Below, in pieces: positions 17,935 to 27,511 of a stretch of DNA of 64,000 bases. The position numbers and the translations under genes are program-made. Under the pieces are notes generated by a model that saw only the letters and a program-made list of their open reading frames with translations, was not told the origin of the DNA and made no database searches. Source of the DNA: Paenibacillus sp. IHBB 10380 (GTDB taxonomy: Bacteria; Bacillota; Bacilli; Paenibacillales; Paenibacillaceae); assembly GCF_000949425.1 (NCBI RefSeq), contig NZ_CP010976.1:4712001-4776000 (forward strand), read 5' to 3'. Positions within the stretch are counted from its first letter, which is position 1. Each line of letters opens with the position of its first letter.

Positions 17935-18888
17935 TTATCGTTTCCCTACCTCATAAGGTTCCCCTAATGCTTTCGGTGCACGAGCTTTCCCTACGGCTCC
18001 AATTAATACGAATAGTGTTAACACGTAAGGCAACATATAGAAGAATTCATTCGGAATGCTTGCTGCAAAATCAAAGATCTGTAATTGATCCTTCACCGCT
18101 TGGGCCAATCCGAAGAATAATGCGGCCAACATCGCACCTACCGGATGCCACTTACCAAAGATAACGGCCGCAAGCGCAATATAACCTTGTCCTGAGATCG
18201 TATTAAAAGCAAAGTTACTGTTCGAGGTAAGTACAATAGTCGCTCCACCAAGTGCAGCAATCGAACCACTCAGAATAACGGCAATGTAGCGCGTACGATT
18301 CACTTTTATTCCCACCGTATCGGCGGCACTTGGATGTTCTCCAACTGCACGAAGTCTCAGCCCGCTTGATGTCTTAAATAAAACAAAGAAAAGGACGATG
18401 ACTAACACAATCGCAATATACGTCGTTGGATACGTATTAAAGAACACATTTCCAATGAGCGGAATATCGCTTAAATAAGGAACTGTCACCTTATGAAATA
18501 CCATTGTTAAAAGCGGTGTTTCAGCTGAGCCATCAAAGATCATTTTCACTAAAAAGAACGTCGAACTTGCCGCGAGAATATTGATGACGACACCACTTAC
18601 AACCTGATTCGCTTTAAACTTAATGGAGGCGATCGCATGAATGCTAGAGAAGATAGCTGTAAATACAAATGCTCCGACCAATCCAAGCCACGGAGAGAAA
18701 GCACCAAAACCTGCCGTTTCAGCATAATAAGTAGTTATCGCTGAGAAGAAAGCCCCTGATATCATAAACCCTTCGAGTCCAATATTAATGACTCCCGCGC
18801 GTTCTGAAATGAGTCCACCAAGTGCAGCAAAGATAAGGGCAGTAGAGAATACGAGCGTCCCATTAAGTAAATTACTAATAATCTCCAT
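17935..18888 (-). CDS. nupQ: Nucleoside ABC transporter permease NupQ-like
   Basis: The 317-residue protein has 8-10 spans. It contains RAGVINIGLEGFMISGAF near the N-terminus and VGINIGHPSAAD-like text (AVGEHPSAADTVGIKV), both hallmarks of the second permease in BmpA/RbsC-type nucleoside importers. The start follows AAGGTG, and only 3 bases separate it from the nupP stop, so the two are cotranscribed and probably translationally coupled. It forms the channel with NupP. In B. subtilis the NupNOPQ system imports guanosine and other nucleosides. Confidence 0.9.
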   Translation of the reverse strand: MEIISNLLNGTLVFSTALIFAALGGLISERAGVINIGLEGFMISGAFFSAITTYYAETAGFGAFSPWLGLVGAFVFTAIFSSIHAIASIKFKANQVVSGVVINILAASSTFFLVKMIFDGSAETPLLTMVFHKVTVPYLSDIPLIGNVFFNTYPTTYIAIVLVIVLFFVLFKTSSGLRLRAVGEHPSAADTVGIKVNRTRYIAVILSGSIAALGGATIVLTSNSNFAFNTISGQGYIALAAVIFGKWHPVGAMLAALFFGLAQAVKDQLQIFDFAASIPNEFFYMLPYVLTLFVLIGAVGKARAPKALGEPYEVGKR

Positions 18889-18891
18889 TAA

Positions 18892-19962
18892 TCACACCTT
18901 CTTCTTTGATTTTTTTTGGAATGGTCGGAAAAACAACTTCACAATCCCTGGTGCGGCAACGAAAAAGATAATGAATCCAATGACCATACGAATAATCTCA
19001 CCGGGCACCTCAGCACCAAAGCTCATACCTTGAGAACCATAGGTAAGCGCGCCAATTAGAGTTGCCGACAAAAGCACACCGATCGCGGTATTTCCACCAA
19101 GCAAGGAAACCGCTATTCCGTCAAAACCGAGACCCGACGTAACGGAGTTGATGGCTATATATTTAAACACCCCTAATACTTCAAAAGTTCCAACTAAACC
19201 ACCAAACATACCTGAAATGAACATCGTACGTACCATAACGTTTGGAACTTTCATCCCCGCATATTTTGCTGCATGGGGATTAAGTCCAACCGCCCGCAAC
19301 TCATAGCCCCATTTGGTCTTGTTCAAATAAATGTGGTAAAAAACAACCGCAAGGATCGCAATTAAGAATCCCCAGTGGATGCGCGCACCACCCATTAGTT
19401 CAGAAAGCCAGCCAATCTGGATACTTGCAGAGTCGTGAATCATCTCAGATCGTTGTGTACCCGCTTGTGGCATAAATATCCGAATGATGTAATGGCTTAA
19501 ATAAAGCGCAATAAAGTTAAACATAATACAGGTAATAACTTCATTGATGCCTCGTTTGGCCTTAATATAACCAACAAGCGCACCCCACACTCCCCCAAGT
19601 AAAGCACCAAATATAATAGCGAAAAGCGCATGTAGAAACGGTGGTAGACTAAGCTGTGTACCTACGATCAACGCACCCAAAGAACCCATGATGATCTGAC
19701 CATCTACTCCGATATTAAACATCCCTGATCGAAAAGCGATTGCTACGGCCAAACCACTCATTATGAGAGGAACGATGGTACGCAATGCTTCTCCTAAATC
19801 ATAACTACTCCCGAAAATTTTCGAAATTAACGATTCATAGGCCAACATCGGATCGTATCCGCCGATCCACATAATCACTGCGCCTAATAATAGACCCATG
19901 ATAATGGCAACAAAGGGTATAACCACAGATTCACGTTTGAAAACGCTCATTATTTTATTCAT
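18892..19962 (-). CDS. nupP: Nucleoside ABC transporter permease NupP-like
   Basis: The 356-residue membrane protein has LIMSGLAVAIAFRSGMFNIGVDGQIIMGSLGA, and further on AVGLNPHAAKYAGMKV, both typical of the first permease of BmpA-type nucleoside importers. GGAG overlapping the end of the ATPase gene is correctly spaced for the ATG at 19962; the ATG at 19971 would touch the ribosome site. The gene overlaps nupO by 8 bases, implying coupled translation. Confidence 0.9.
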   Translation of the reverse strand: MNKIMSVFKRESVVIPFVAIIMGLLLGAVIMWIGGYDPMLAYESLISKIFGSSYDLGEALRTIVPLIMSGLAVAIAFRSGMFNIGVDGQIIMGSLGALIVGTQLSLPPFLHALFAIIFGALLGGVWGALVGYIKAKRGINEVITCIMFNFIALYLSHYIIRIFMPQAGTQRSEMIHDSASIQIGWLSELMGGARIHWGFLIAILAVVFYHIYLNKTKWGYELRAVGLNPHAAKYAGMKVPNVMVRTMFISGMFGGLVGTFEVLGVFKYIAINSVTSGLGFDGIAVSLLGGNTAIGVLLSATLIGALTYGSQGMSFGAEVPGEIIRMVIGFIIFFVAAPGIVKLFFRPFQKKSKKKV

Positions 19963-21490
19963 TCGTGCCATCTCCTTTATGCTTACCTGCCATCATCAAC
20001 CCCAATTCCTGATCATTCGTTGTTTCCGGCGTCGTTTCACCGACGATTTGTCCGCCGCAGAGGACCAGAATACGGTCAGCCACATTTAAGATTTCTTCCA
20101 ACTCAAACGACACCAACAGTACCGCTTTTCCTTGATCACGTTGTGCTATTAGTTGTTGATGCACGAATTCAATCGCACCTACGTCTAGCCCCCGTGTAGG
20201 TTGAGCTGCAATCATGACCTGCGGATTTTTATCAATTTCGCGTGCAATAATGACTTTTTGTTGATTCCCTCCAGACATTGAGCGAACCAACGTATCAATT
20301 CCTGGTGTTCGCACATCGAACTCTTTCACTAGGCGCGTCGCCATATCATCCATAGCCTCCGTATTGATGAAGCCATGTTTACTAATCTCTGGATGATGGT
20401 ACGTTTGTAAAATTGTATTTTCACTGACAGTAAAGTCCAGAACAAGTCCATGTTTATGGCGATCCTGAGGAATATGTGAGATTCCGGATTCAGAGATTAT
20501 ACGTGGTGAATGATTTGTTATGCTTTTACCTTTTAACAAAATTTCACCTGAACGAATATTCTGCATGCCTGTTATTGCTTCAACTAGCTCCGTCTGACCA
20601 TTACCATCTACACCTGCAATACCGACAATCTCACCCGCCCGTACTGAGAAGGACAGCTTATTTACCACATTCTTGCCGTTAGCACCTTCAACTATCAAAT
20701 CTTTCACTTCTAAAAATACATCTTGAGGTTTAGCCGCTTGCTTTTCAGTCTTAAAGTTGACTGCTTTCCCTACCATTTTTTCTGCCAATTCCTGTGGATT
20801 GGTCTTAGCCACTTCGACAGTTTCAATTGCTTTACCCCGACGAATAATGGTGCAGGTATCGGCGATTTCCATGATCTCTTTTAACTTATGTGTAATCAAA
20901 ATGATCGACTTGCCTTCAGCAACAAGACGCTTCATAATCTCCAGCAATTCACTGATTTCTTGCGGTGTTAGAACCGCAGTTGGTTCATCAAAGATGAGAA
21001 TGTCTGCTCCACGATAAAGTGTCTTAATGATTTCTACACGCTGTTGCATCCCTACACTAATCGAATCAATCGTTGCCATTGGATCCACATCCAACTTATA
21101 TTGTTCGGATAGTTCCTTTACCTTTTTGCTTGCTCCTTTGATATTGATCTTCAATCCCTTCTTTGGTTCCATCCCGAGAATGATATTCTCGGTCACCGTA
21201 AAGGGCTCTACCAATTTAAAATGCTGATGCACCATCCCAATCCCAAGTTCAATCGCCTTGTTAGGACTATCTATCCATTCTTGCTTCCCATTCACATGGA
21301 TCTCACCTTCATCAGGTTGATATAGTCCGAAGACGATACTCATCAAGGTGGATTTCCCCGAACCGTTTTCGCCAAGCAAAGCATGAATTTGTCCACGTTT
21401 TAATTGGAAATTAATAGAATCATTGGCTACTACTCCGGGGAATCTCTTGGTTATTCCTTTTAGCTCCAATGCGATATCTGCCTTAGTCAC
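19955..21490 (-). CDS. nupO: Nucleoside ABC transporter ATPase NupO-like (two nucleotide-binding domains)
   Basis: The 511-residue protein has two fused ABC domains. The first has Walker A GENGSGKSTL, signature SVGMQQR and Walker B ILIFDEPTAVL. The second has a modified P-loop GVDGNGQTEL, signature MSGGNQQK and a Walker B region VMIAAQPTRGLDVGA. The degenerate second site (GQ in place of GK, QPTRG) is normal for the RbsA/YufO family. The GTG at 21490 after GGAGGGG is the probable start. It drives uptake through NupP/NupQ. Confidence 0.9.
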   Translation of the reverse strand: MTKADIALELKGITKRFPGVVANDSINFQLKRGQIHALLGENGSGKSTLMSIVFGLYQPDEGEIHVNGKQEWIDSPNKAIELGIGMVHQHFKLVEPFTVTENIILGMEPKKGLKINIKGASKKVKELSEQYKLDVDPMATIDSISVGMQQRVEIIKTLYRGADILIFDEPTAVLTPQEISELLEIMKRLVAEGKSIILITHKLKEIMEIADTCTIIRRGKAIETVEVAKTNPQELAEKMVGKAVNFKTEKQAAKPQDVFLEVKDLIVEGANGKNVVNKLSFSVRAGEIVGIAGVDGNGQTELVEAITGMQNIRSGEILLKGKSITNHSPRIISESGISHIPQDRHKHGLVLDFTVSENTILQTYHHPEISKHGFINTEAMDDMATRLVKEFDVRTPGIDTLVRSMSGGNQQKVIIAREIDKNPQVMIAAQPTRGLDVGAIEFVHQQLIAQRDQGKAVLLVSFELEEILNVADRILVLCGGQIVGETTPETTNDQELGLMMAGKHKGDGTNE

Positions 21491-21507
21491 AGGGACCCCT
21501 CCCAAAA

Positions 21508-21549
21508 TTTTCGTCCCCTATCACATTCTAAAATGACAGGGGACGAAAT
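21508..21549 (-). promoter_or_regulatory. Hairpin between nupN and nupO
   Basis: TTTCGTCCCCT (21509-21519) pairs perfectly with AGGGGACGAAA (21538-21548), with further weak pairing in the loop. It sits in the 64-bp gap after the binding-protein gene and lacks a long T run. Such hairpins usually protect the upstream mRNA or partially terminate, giving more binding protein than transporter. Confidence 0.65.
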
Positions 21550-21554
21550 CGTCT

Positions 21555-22616
21555 TTATTTTTCCGGTACGACAATATCACCACTTATAATTTTTCCACGA
21601 TATTCTTCAACTTTGGCAAGTACTTCAGGTGTTACATTCTTAACCGAAGTTGGTGCAATATCTACACCTTTCTCTTTTAAGCCCATTGTCGTCACTTTAC
21701 CTGCTGGGAAATTACCTTCAGCTAAGCTCTTTGAAATTTGATAAACGGCTTCATCCACTTTCTTGACCATAGAAGTTAAAGTGATATCATCACCAAAAGT
21801 TAAGGACTGATCTTTATCAACACCAATGACCCACACTTTTCCACCCTTGCTATTACGCTCTTTAGCTTCATTAAATACGCCATTACCTGTTAAACCCGCT
21901 GCATGAAAAATGATATCTGCACCATCGTTGTACATCGTAGAAGCCGCAGATTTCCCCATATCAACGCGGTTGAATAGCCCTGTGTAGTTAACAATTAATT
22001 TAGCATCTGGATTCACAGCTTTAATGCCTTCTCGGAAACCCGCTTCAAACCGTTTAATAACTGGAATATCCATGCCGCCAACAAAACCAATTTTGTCCGT
22101 TTTCGTCGTTAGACCTGCAATTACACCAACGAGGTATGCGCCTTCTTGCTCCTTAAAGGATACCGCCGCCACATTCGGTAAGATGAGATCCGAGTCTACA
22201 ATTCCAAACATGGAATCCGGATTTTCTTTGGATAGTTGTGTTACCGCATCTGCTAATGTGAAAGCCGTTGCCCACGTTAAATCATAGCCTGCTTTGACAA
22301 ATTGGTTCAGGTTCGGTACAACGTCACCATCTGTTTTTGGTTCTAGATATTTCACATCAAAATCATAGTCTTCCTTCAATTGTTGCAAGGCTTCCCATGC
22401 ACTTTGGTTAAAAGATTTATCATTTACACTCCCAAGGTCAGTTACCATACCGACTTTAAGCTTTTTGAGGTCTTGTTTATTATCATTAACCGCAGCCCCA
22501 TTGGTTTTCGTGCCTTCAGTCGAATCATCTTTATTGTTACCTTTTTGACCACATGCGGTTAGAGCTAGTGTAAAAATCAATACTACCGGCAATAATAATT
22601 TCATCCATCTTTTCAT
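21555..22616 (-). CDS. nupN: BMP-family nucleoside-binding lipoprotein NupN-like
   Basis: The 353-residue protein has a lipobox (FTLALTAC, lipidated Cys near residue 22) followed by a linker, then a BmpA/PnrA domain: KVGMVTDLGSVNDKSFNQSAWEALQQL, IGFVGGMDIPVIKRFEAGFREG and WVIGVDKDQS. It binds nucleosides outside the cell for NupOPQ. GGGGGAATT precedes the ATG. The gap from deoB is 35 bases, so it is in the same operon. Confidence 0.93.
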   Translation of the reverse strand: MKRWMKLLLPVVLIFTLALTACGQKGNNKDDSTEGTKTNGAAVNDNKQDLKKLKVGMVTDLGSVNDKSFNQSAWEALQQLKEDYDFDVKYLEPKTDGDVVPNLNQFVKAGYDLTWATAFTLADAVTQLSKENPDSMFGIVDSDLILPNVAAVSFKEQEGAYLVGVIAGLTTKTDKIGFVGGMDIPVIKRFEAGFREGIKAVNPDAKLIVNYTGLFNRVDMGKSAASTMYNDGADIIFHAAGLTGNGVFNEAKERNSKGGKVWVIGVDKDQSLTFGDDITLTSMVKKVDEAVYQISKSLAEGNFPAGKVTTMGLKEKGVDIAPTSVKNVTPEVLAKVEEYRGKIISGDIVVPEK

Positions 22617-22651
22617 TGTGAATTCCCCCTATTATTAGTGACTTGCTTGTC

Positions 22652-23839
22652 CTACTGATTCACCTTTAACAATTCTAAAAAACTTTCCCCAATATTTGGT
22701 TTAGTAACTCTGAAATTATCTGCAATGGTTGCAGCTAAATCAGCAAACGTGTTTCTAATGCCAATGGAAGCGGTATCATTTGCGAGTACAGGGTTATAGA
22801 TCAAAATCGGAACATATTCACGCGTATGATCGGTTCCTGACCAAGTAGGGTCATTCCCATGATCAGCCGTAATGATCAGTAAGTCCTTGTCGCCAGTTTG
22901 TTGCATGAGCTCAGGCACATATTGATCAAACTCTTCTAGACAAGCAGCGTATCCCTTAGGATCACGACGATGACCATATAAAGAGTCGAAATCCACTAAG
23001 TTTGTAAATAACATCCCTTTAAAAGAACGCTTCAGCAGCTTGATGGTTGTCTCAATACCGTCTAAATTGCTTTTTGTTGGATAGGATTCATTAATTCCTT
23101 GTCCTGTAAAAATATCACTGATTTTCCCAACTGAGATGACATCGTAACCTTCATTCTTGAGATGGTCGAGCACAGTTTCTCCAAAGGGATCAAGCGCATA
23201 ATCATGTCGATTCGGTGTGCGTTTAAAAGCACCCGGATCACCGATATAAGGTCTCGCGATGATACGCCCAACTACGTACGGATCGTTCAAGGTTAGCTCA
23301 CGTGCAATTTCACAAGCACGATACAACTCGTCTAATGGAATAACACCCTCATGAGCTGCGATTTGAAATACGCTGTCGGCAGATGTATAAACAATCCATG
23401 CCCCAGTTCGGAGTTGCTCTTCTCCGTACTCGTCTAAAATCTCAGTTCCTGAAGAAGGCTTGTTTCCAATCACCTTGCGACCTGTCATCGCTTCGAACTT
23501 CCCAATCAATTCCGCTGGAAATCCATTAGGATATACTTGAAATGGCACTTCTACCTTTAGTCCCATCATCTCCCAGTGGCCCGTCATTGTATCTTTGCCA
23601 ACCGATACCTCTGCCATCTTGCCATACCAAGCCTGAGGTTTCTCTGTCCCAGCGATCGTAGCCAACGGTGCAATATTGCCTAGACCAAGAGCGGCGAGAT
23701 TTGGTAATTTCATGTTAGGTACTTGCTCGCATATATGTCCCAATGTATAACTGCCTTCATCCCCGAAGGCAGGAGCGTCTGGTAAAGCGCCAATACCAAC
23801 ACTATCTAGCACAATTACACTAATTCGTTCGAATTTCAT
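22652..23839 (-). CDS. deoB: Phosphopentomutase
   Basis: The 395-residue enzyme interconverts (deoxy)ribose 1-phosphate and 5-phosphate, linking nucleoside phosphorolysis to central metabolism. It belongs to the alkaline phosphatase superfamily. Metal ligands are visible at the N-terminus (VIVLDSVGIG, Asp12), the phosphorylated-Thr region SYTLGHI and GKDTMTGHWEMMG, and C-terminally IITADHGNDPTWSGTDHTRE. Length and motifs are standard. GAGGAA precedes the ATG. It heads the operon deoB-nupNOPQ, so nucleoside import and sugar-phosphate processing are made together. Confidence 0.96.
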   Translation of the reverse strand: MKFERISVIVLDSVGIGALPDAPAFGDEGSYTLGHICEQVPNMKLPNLAALGLGNIAPLATIAGTEKPQAWYGKMAEVSVGKDTMTGHWEMMGLKVEVPFQVYPNGFPAELIGKFEAMTGRKVIGNKPSSGTEILDEYGEEQLRTGAWIVYTSADSVFQIAAHEGVIPLDELYRACEIARELTLNDPYVVGRIIARPYIGDPGAFKRTPNRHDYALDPFGETVLDHLKNEGYDVISVGKISDIFTGQGINESYPTKSNLDGIETTIKLLKRSFKGMLFTNLVDFDSLYGHRRDPKGYAACLEEFDQYVPELMQQTGDKDLLIITADHGNDPTWSGTDHTREYVPILIYNPVLANDTASIGIRNTFADLAATIADNFRVTKPNIGESFLELLKVNQ

Positions 23840-23975
23840 ATCATTTCCTCGATTCTCAAAATAAACTATGATATTGCTATGATGTTATCCGCCATGCTAG
23901 AATAATTTCTTTAGTCACTTCCTAATCTCATAACTAGTGTTGATCAGATATTGAACCTTGAAAGGACGCGTCTTT

Positions 23976-24692
23976 ATGATTAATAACATCTCAGAAATCA
24001 CGATTTTCTCAGACATTCCTGAGGATGAGTTACAGCATATAACCCCTCTGCTTAAGGAACGTCATTTCAAAAAGAACCATATTCTTATGTTTGAGAATGA
24101 CGAAAGTGAAGAGGTTTATCTCCTTCGCTCAGGCATGGTCAAGATTTATCGCATGTATGAAGGGAAGGAAGTCGTGCTGAGTATTATGATCGCTGGTGAT
24201 ATCACAGGAGAAGTAGAAGCCTTGTCCAGCGACAATCATCGAATTTCATCTATTGAAGCTCTAGAAAATGTTTCAGTCTGGCAGATGTCCAAGCAAGATT
24301 TCCTACACATTGTTGATAAATATCCTTCGGTGCTACGAAACGCTTACAAAATTCTTGTTGAGCGCACCCGTATGCTCAATCGTATGATTCGCTATTTGAC
24401 CTTCTATGACGTACGTGGAAAAGTCGCTAATCTCATCATGGATCTCTACTATAACTTTGGAACCAATAATGATAACGTTTACAAAATTGACTTAAAAATT
24501 AATCAATCCTTACTCGCTAATATGCTTGGAGTCACTAGAGAATCGATATCCAAAACACTAGGTGATTTTCAAGATGAAGGACTGATCGACATTCGTGATA
24601 AACACTTTTACCTCCTAGATATGGATTTGTTAGAATCCATTTGTAATGAAACCGAGGAGTTCCCAACGCTTCGTAAGTGGTATAACAGTTAG
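23976..24692 (+). CDS. Crp/Fnr-family transcriptional regulator
   Basis: The 238-residue protein has an N-terminal cyclic-nucleotide-binding-like beta-roll (residues about 10-125) and a C-terminal winged helix with NQSLLANMLGVTRESISKTLGDFQDEGLI. It has no cluster-ligating cysteines at the N-terminus, so it is not an oxygen-sensing Fnr; the only Cys is near the C-terminus. AAAGGA supports the ATG at 23976 over a TTG at 23958. It is divergent from deoB-nupNOPQ and upstream of deoD, and a Crp-type palindrome stands before deoD. It is therefore a good candidate for local regulator of nucleoside salvage. Confidence 0.9.
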   Translation: MINNISEITIFSDIPEDELQHITPLLKERHFKKNHILMFENDESEEVYLLRSGMVKIYRMYEGKEVVLSIMIAGDITGEVEALSSDNHRISSIEALENVSVWQMSKQDFLHIVDKYPSVLRNAYKILVERTRMLNRMIRYLTFYDVRGKVANLIMDLYYNFGTNNDNVYKIDLKINQSLLANMLGVTRESISKTLGDFQDEGLIDIRDKHFYLLDMDLLESICNETEEFPTLRKWYNS

Positions 24693-24734
24693 CTATTTCA
24701 TGCACTCAATATAACAAATGATAGCGCTTCACTT

Positions 24735-24758
24735 CCGTTAGCACGCTAACGGTTATTT
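24735..24758 (+). terminator. Probable terminator after Crp/Fnr gene
   Basis: CCGTTA and TAACGG pair around GCACGC, followed by TTATTTT, about 45 bases after the stop codon. The stem is short, so termination may be incomplete. Confidence 0.55.
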
Positions 24759-24777
24759 TGTGAACTAGTTCTCAAAA
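24756..24777. promoter_or_regulatory. Crp-type operator upstream of deoD
   Basis: The core TTGTGAACTAGTTCTCAA lies within a 22-bp sequence that is palindromic apart from one base pair. It has the form TGTGA-N6-TCTCA, one change from the Crp consensus TGTGA-N6-TCACA. It is 100 bases before deoD and close to a Crp/Fnr gene. A second, weaker ACTAGT-centred site lies at 23926-23945, between that gene and deoB. Confidence 0.6.
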
Positions 24778-24876
24778 GCGAGGTTATCCCTTTAACATAA
24801 CGTGGATTTGTATTGTGCTATGATTTTCGTGTAAACGTTTTCGAATACACTATACGAACTACTGGAGGGAATTCAC

Positions 24877-25581
24877 ATGAGTTTTCATATTGAAGCAAAA
24901 GTTGGCGAAATTGCAGAATCAGTCTTACTACCTGGCGATCCTTTACGCGCAAAATATATTGCCGAGACCTTCCTAGAAGGTGTCGTCTGTTACAACAATG
25001 TACGTGGCATGTTAGGCTTCACAGGAACATATAAAGGAAACCGCGTATCGATTCAAGGCACGGGAATGGGTATGCCTTCTGCATCCATTTATATCCATGA
25101 ATTGATCAACGATTATGGCGCAAAAAATCTTGTTCGTATTGGAACATGTGGTGCCATTCAGCATGATGTAAAAATTCGCGATGTGATTATTGCACAAGCA
25201 GCGGCTACGAATTCAGCTATCATTCGCAACGATTTCCCAGGATACGACTTCCCACAGATTGGGAACTTTGACTTAATCAAAACAGCTCATGAAGCCGGAA
25301 CAGATAAGGGTCTTAATCTTCGCGTAGGAAATGTACTTTCTTCTGATATTTTCTACACCGACGATAAAGATACATTCACCAAGCTTGGCCAACATGGCGT
25401 ATTAGCAGTAGAGATGGAAACAGCAGCACTTTATTATTTAACTAACAAATTCGGTGTAAAAGGCTTGGGTCTCCTAACGGTTAGTGATCATATTCTCACA
25501 GGTGAACAGACGACTGCACAAGAGAGACAAACCACTTTCAACGACATGATCGAAGTCGCTTTAGAAACTGTAGCCAAATAG
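24877..25581 (+). CDS. deoD: Purine nucleoside phosphorylase, DeoD type
   Basis: The 234-residue enzyme cleaves purine (deoxy)nucleosides with phosphate to a base plus ribose 1-phosphate. It shows the hexameric NP-I signatures: [63 protein letters not shown] and the catalytic SDH segment ([10 protein letters not shown]). GGAGG precedes the ATG by 8 bases. Its product feeds DeoB, encoded across the divergent promoter region, and its substrates come through NupNOPQ. Confidence 0.96.
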   Translation: MSFHIEAKVGEIAESVLLPGDPLRAKYIAETFLEGVVCYNNVRGMLGFTGTYKGNRVSIQGTGMGMPSASIYIHELINDYGAKNLVRIGTCGAIQHDVKIRDVIIAQAAATNSAIIRNDFPGYDFPQIGNFDLIKTAHEAGTDKGLNLRVGNVLSSDIFYTDDKDTFTKLGQHGVLAVEMETAALYYLTNKFGVKGLGLLTVSDHILTGEQTTAQERQTTFNDMIEVALETVAK

Positions 25582-25597
25582 AACGAGTTCCACAGAA

Positions 25598-25632
25598 ACA
25601 GGGCAGGTAGAAATTCTACCTGCCCTGTTAAA
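25598..25632 (+). terminator. Terminator after deoD
   Basis: ACAGGGCAGGTAGAA and TTCTACCTGCCCTGT are fully complementary, giving a stem of at least 12 bp with a small loop, 16 bases after the stop. The trailing T tract is weak. It may also serve the convergent AraC gene. Confidence 0.8.
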
Positions 25633-25660
25633 CGTATTTAGTAAGCTTACTCAATTCTTC

Positions 25661-26680
25661 TCACTTATTCGTTACTTCTACACGCTGCCTATATTCACCA
25701 GGCGCTGCACCCGCCCACTTCCTGAAAGCAGACTGGAAGGCGCTTGGCTCAGAGAAATGGAGAAGGTACGCAATTTCAGATATGGTATATTCTGGTTTAG
25801 CCAGATACCGGAGCGCCAGCTCCTTCCGGACCTCATTTGCCAAGCGATTATACGATGTATTCTCCCCCTTCAGCCTAGCTTGTAGGGTCCTTACACTCAT
25901 CCGCATATGCTTAGAGGCATCCTGTAGAGTCGGGAAATGTGTCGGCATACATTCAATGATCCACCTGTATAACTCCCCTGTTAACACAGAGCCCTGAGTA
26001 AGCTTGGTTCTTACCTCCTCAGCAATAGCTTCAAAGATCCCCAGCAGACGTGTATCCGCACTTAGAACAGGATAATCCAGAATCTCTACGCTAAACCGTA
26101 GCGTATTGGCGTTCTGATTGAACTGCGGCACAACCCCAAATACGGCTACATATTCCTCTATCCGCGGCGGCTGACCATGCATAAATTGGACGTCCTTGAC
26201 GGGAATCGCTTTACAGCTTAGCCCCAGCAGTGTCTGGTAAAAAGACACCGTCAATTCCTCTATGCAATGCCTGCTCGGAGCTGTGAGTGAATTGTTGAGA
26301 AACAGAGAGATGAGGATATCCTGCCCTTGCACCTCAATATCTGCGTTGAAGCCGCTGCAGACGATAAAGTTGTATTTCTGATACGCGGAGAGCGCCTTAC
26401 CGATCGTCTTGGAGTGCAGCATAACATAACCCAGAACGCCTAAATCCGAAATATTCATACGCTGCCCCTGGTGCAGACCGAACAGCTCATCCTCTGTATA
26501 TAGAGCAGCAGCTTTAACTATACGTTCAAAATCATCCTCCGTAATACGCGCTTCAGCGTTGTAAAGAAGTTTTGAGTCGATAGCAGCATATTCGCAGAAA
26601 GCATCCCAATCATAACCGCTCTGCGCCATCGTTTTCATCATGGGAAACAGAAGAGACACGGACACGCCATGACTATTCAA
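25661..26680 (-). CDS. AraC-family regulator with arabinose_bd-type ligand domain
   Basis: The protein is about 339 residues. Residues 1-190 resemble the OruR/ToxT-like arabinose_bd sensor domain (DWDAFCEYAAIDSKLL..., LGVLGYVMLHSKTIGKALSAYQKYN). The C-terminal third is the AraC double HTH, ending TISEIAYLLHFSEPSAFQSAFRKWAGAAPGEYR. The TTG at 26680 lies 8 bases after GGAGGAGG and is preferred over upstream GTG and ATG codons that precede the ribosome site. It is divergent from a flavodoxin-fold oxidoreductase, which it probably regulates. Confidence 0.87.
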   Translation of the reverse strand: MNSHGVSVSLLFPMMKTMAQSGYDWDAFCEYAAIDSKLLYNAEARITEDDFERIVKAAALYTEDELFGLHQGQRMNISDLGVLGYVMLHSKTIGKALSAYQKYNFIVCSGFNADIEVQGQDILISLFLNNSLTAPSRHCIEELTVSFYQTLLGLSCKAIPVKDVQFMHGQPPRIEEYVAVFGVVPQFNQNANTLRFSVEILDYPVLSADTRLLGIFEAIAEEVRTKLTQGSVLTGELYRWIIECMPTHFPTLQDASKHMRMSVRTLQARLKGENTSYNRLANEVRKELALRYLAKPEYTISEIAYLLHFSEPSAFQSAFRKWAGAAPGEYRQRVEVTNK

Positions 26681-26864
26681 CCGAGATTCCTCCTCCATTT
26701 GCACAAAAGAACAAGATTTTCGCGCTTTTCATCATTTGTACCTCTGTGTTTCAGGCTTATGATTGTATTATACCCATCAATCTTATCACGGGCACCTCCC
26801 ATCGTAGAGAGGTGGAACACGATTCGTCGTGCGATAACATGAAGAACACCAAGGAGGAACACCG

Positions 26865-27446
26865 TTGAATAAAAATATTGCCATAATCATAGGACATCCC
26901 AATCCAAAAAGCTACTGCAACGCCTTAGCTACAGCCTACACTAAAGGCGCTACCGCCAGCGGCGCAAATATCCGTACCATCGACCTTGGCCGGATCAACT
27001 TTGAGCCTAATTTGAAATACGGATACCAAAAGCGAACTGAGCTGGAGCCCGATTTGCTTGCCGCGCAAGAGACGATCCGCTGGGCAGATCATCTGGTATT
27101 CGTCTACCCCACTTGGTGGGGCACCATGCCGGCAATCTTGAAGGGTTTCATTGACCGAGTGTTTCTGCCGGGCTATGCTTTCAAAACCAAGCCTAATTCT
27201 GTCATGATTGAGAAATTATTAAAAGGCAAAACGGCACGCCTCATCGTGACGATGGATTCCCCACCTTGGTATTACCGTTTAGCGCTTAAACGGGCCGGAC
27301 ACCACATCATGAAGCGCGGCATCCTGCAATTCTGCGGCATAAATCCGGTACGAATTACTGAGATTGGTACAGTGAAAACCTCATCTGTAGAAGTGCGGGA
27401 GAAGTGGCTGCGGAAGATTGAGGCGTTGGGGAGTAAAGGGGCGTAA
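26865..27446 (+). CDS. NAD(P)H-dependent quinone oxidoreductase (flavodoxin-like fold)
   Basis: The 193-residue protein has the KefF/MdaB/NQO1-type fold: AIIIGHPNPKSYCNALATAY at the N-terminus (FMN/FAD phosphate loop), then the conserved HLVFVYPTWWGTMPAILKGFIDRVFLPGYAF. It probably reduces quinones by two electrons, protecting against redox cycling. The TTG at 26865 follows AAGGAGG at ideal spacing, and no ATG is available. It is divergent from an AraC regulator with a 184-bp gap. Two overlapping hairpins follow the gene. Confidence 0.88.
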   Translation: MNKNIAIIIGHPNPKSYCNALATAYTKGATASGANIRTIDLGRINFEPNLKYGYQKRTELEPDLLAAQETIRWADHLVFVYPTWWGTMPAILKGFIDRVFLPGYAFKTKPNSVMIEKLLKGKTARLIVTMDSPPWYYRLALKRAGHHIMKRGILQFCGINPVRITEIGTVKTSSVEVREKWLRKIEALGSKGA

Positions 27447-27511
27447 AGCAATTAACATAGTATTAAAGGATAGCGGAGGAATTCCTTCTTCTTTTTCAAA
27501 GATTCTAATAG

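Noticed and set aside
16541..24000. Purine riboswitch or PurBox expected before purine transport genes.
   Set aside because: No guanine/adenine riboswitch core or paired PurBox could be recognised upstream of the AzgA-type permease, deoB or deoD.
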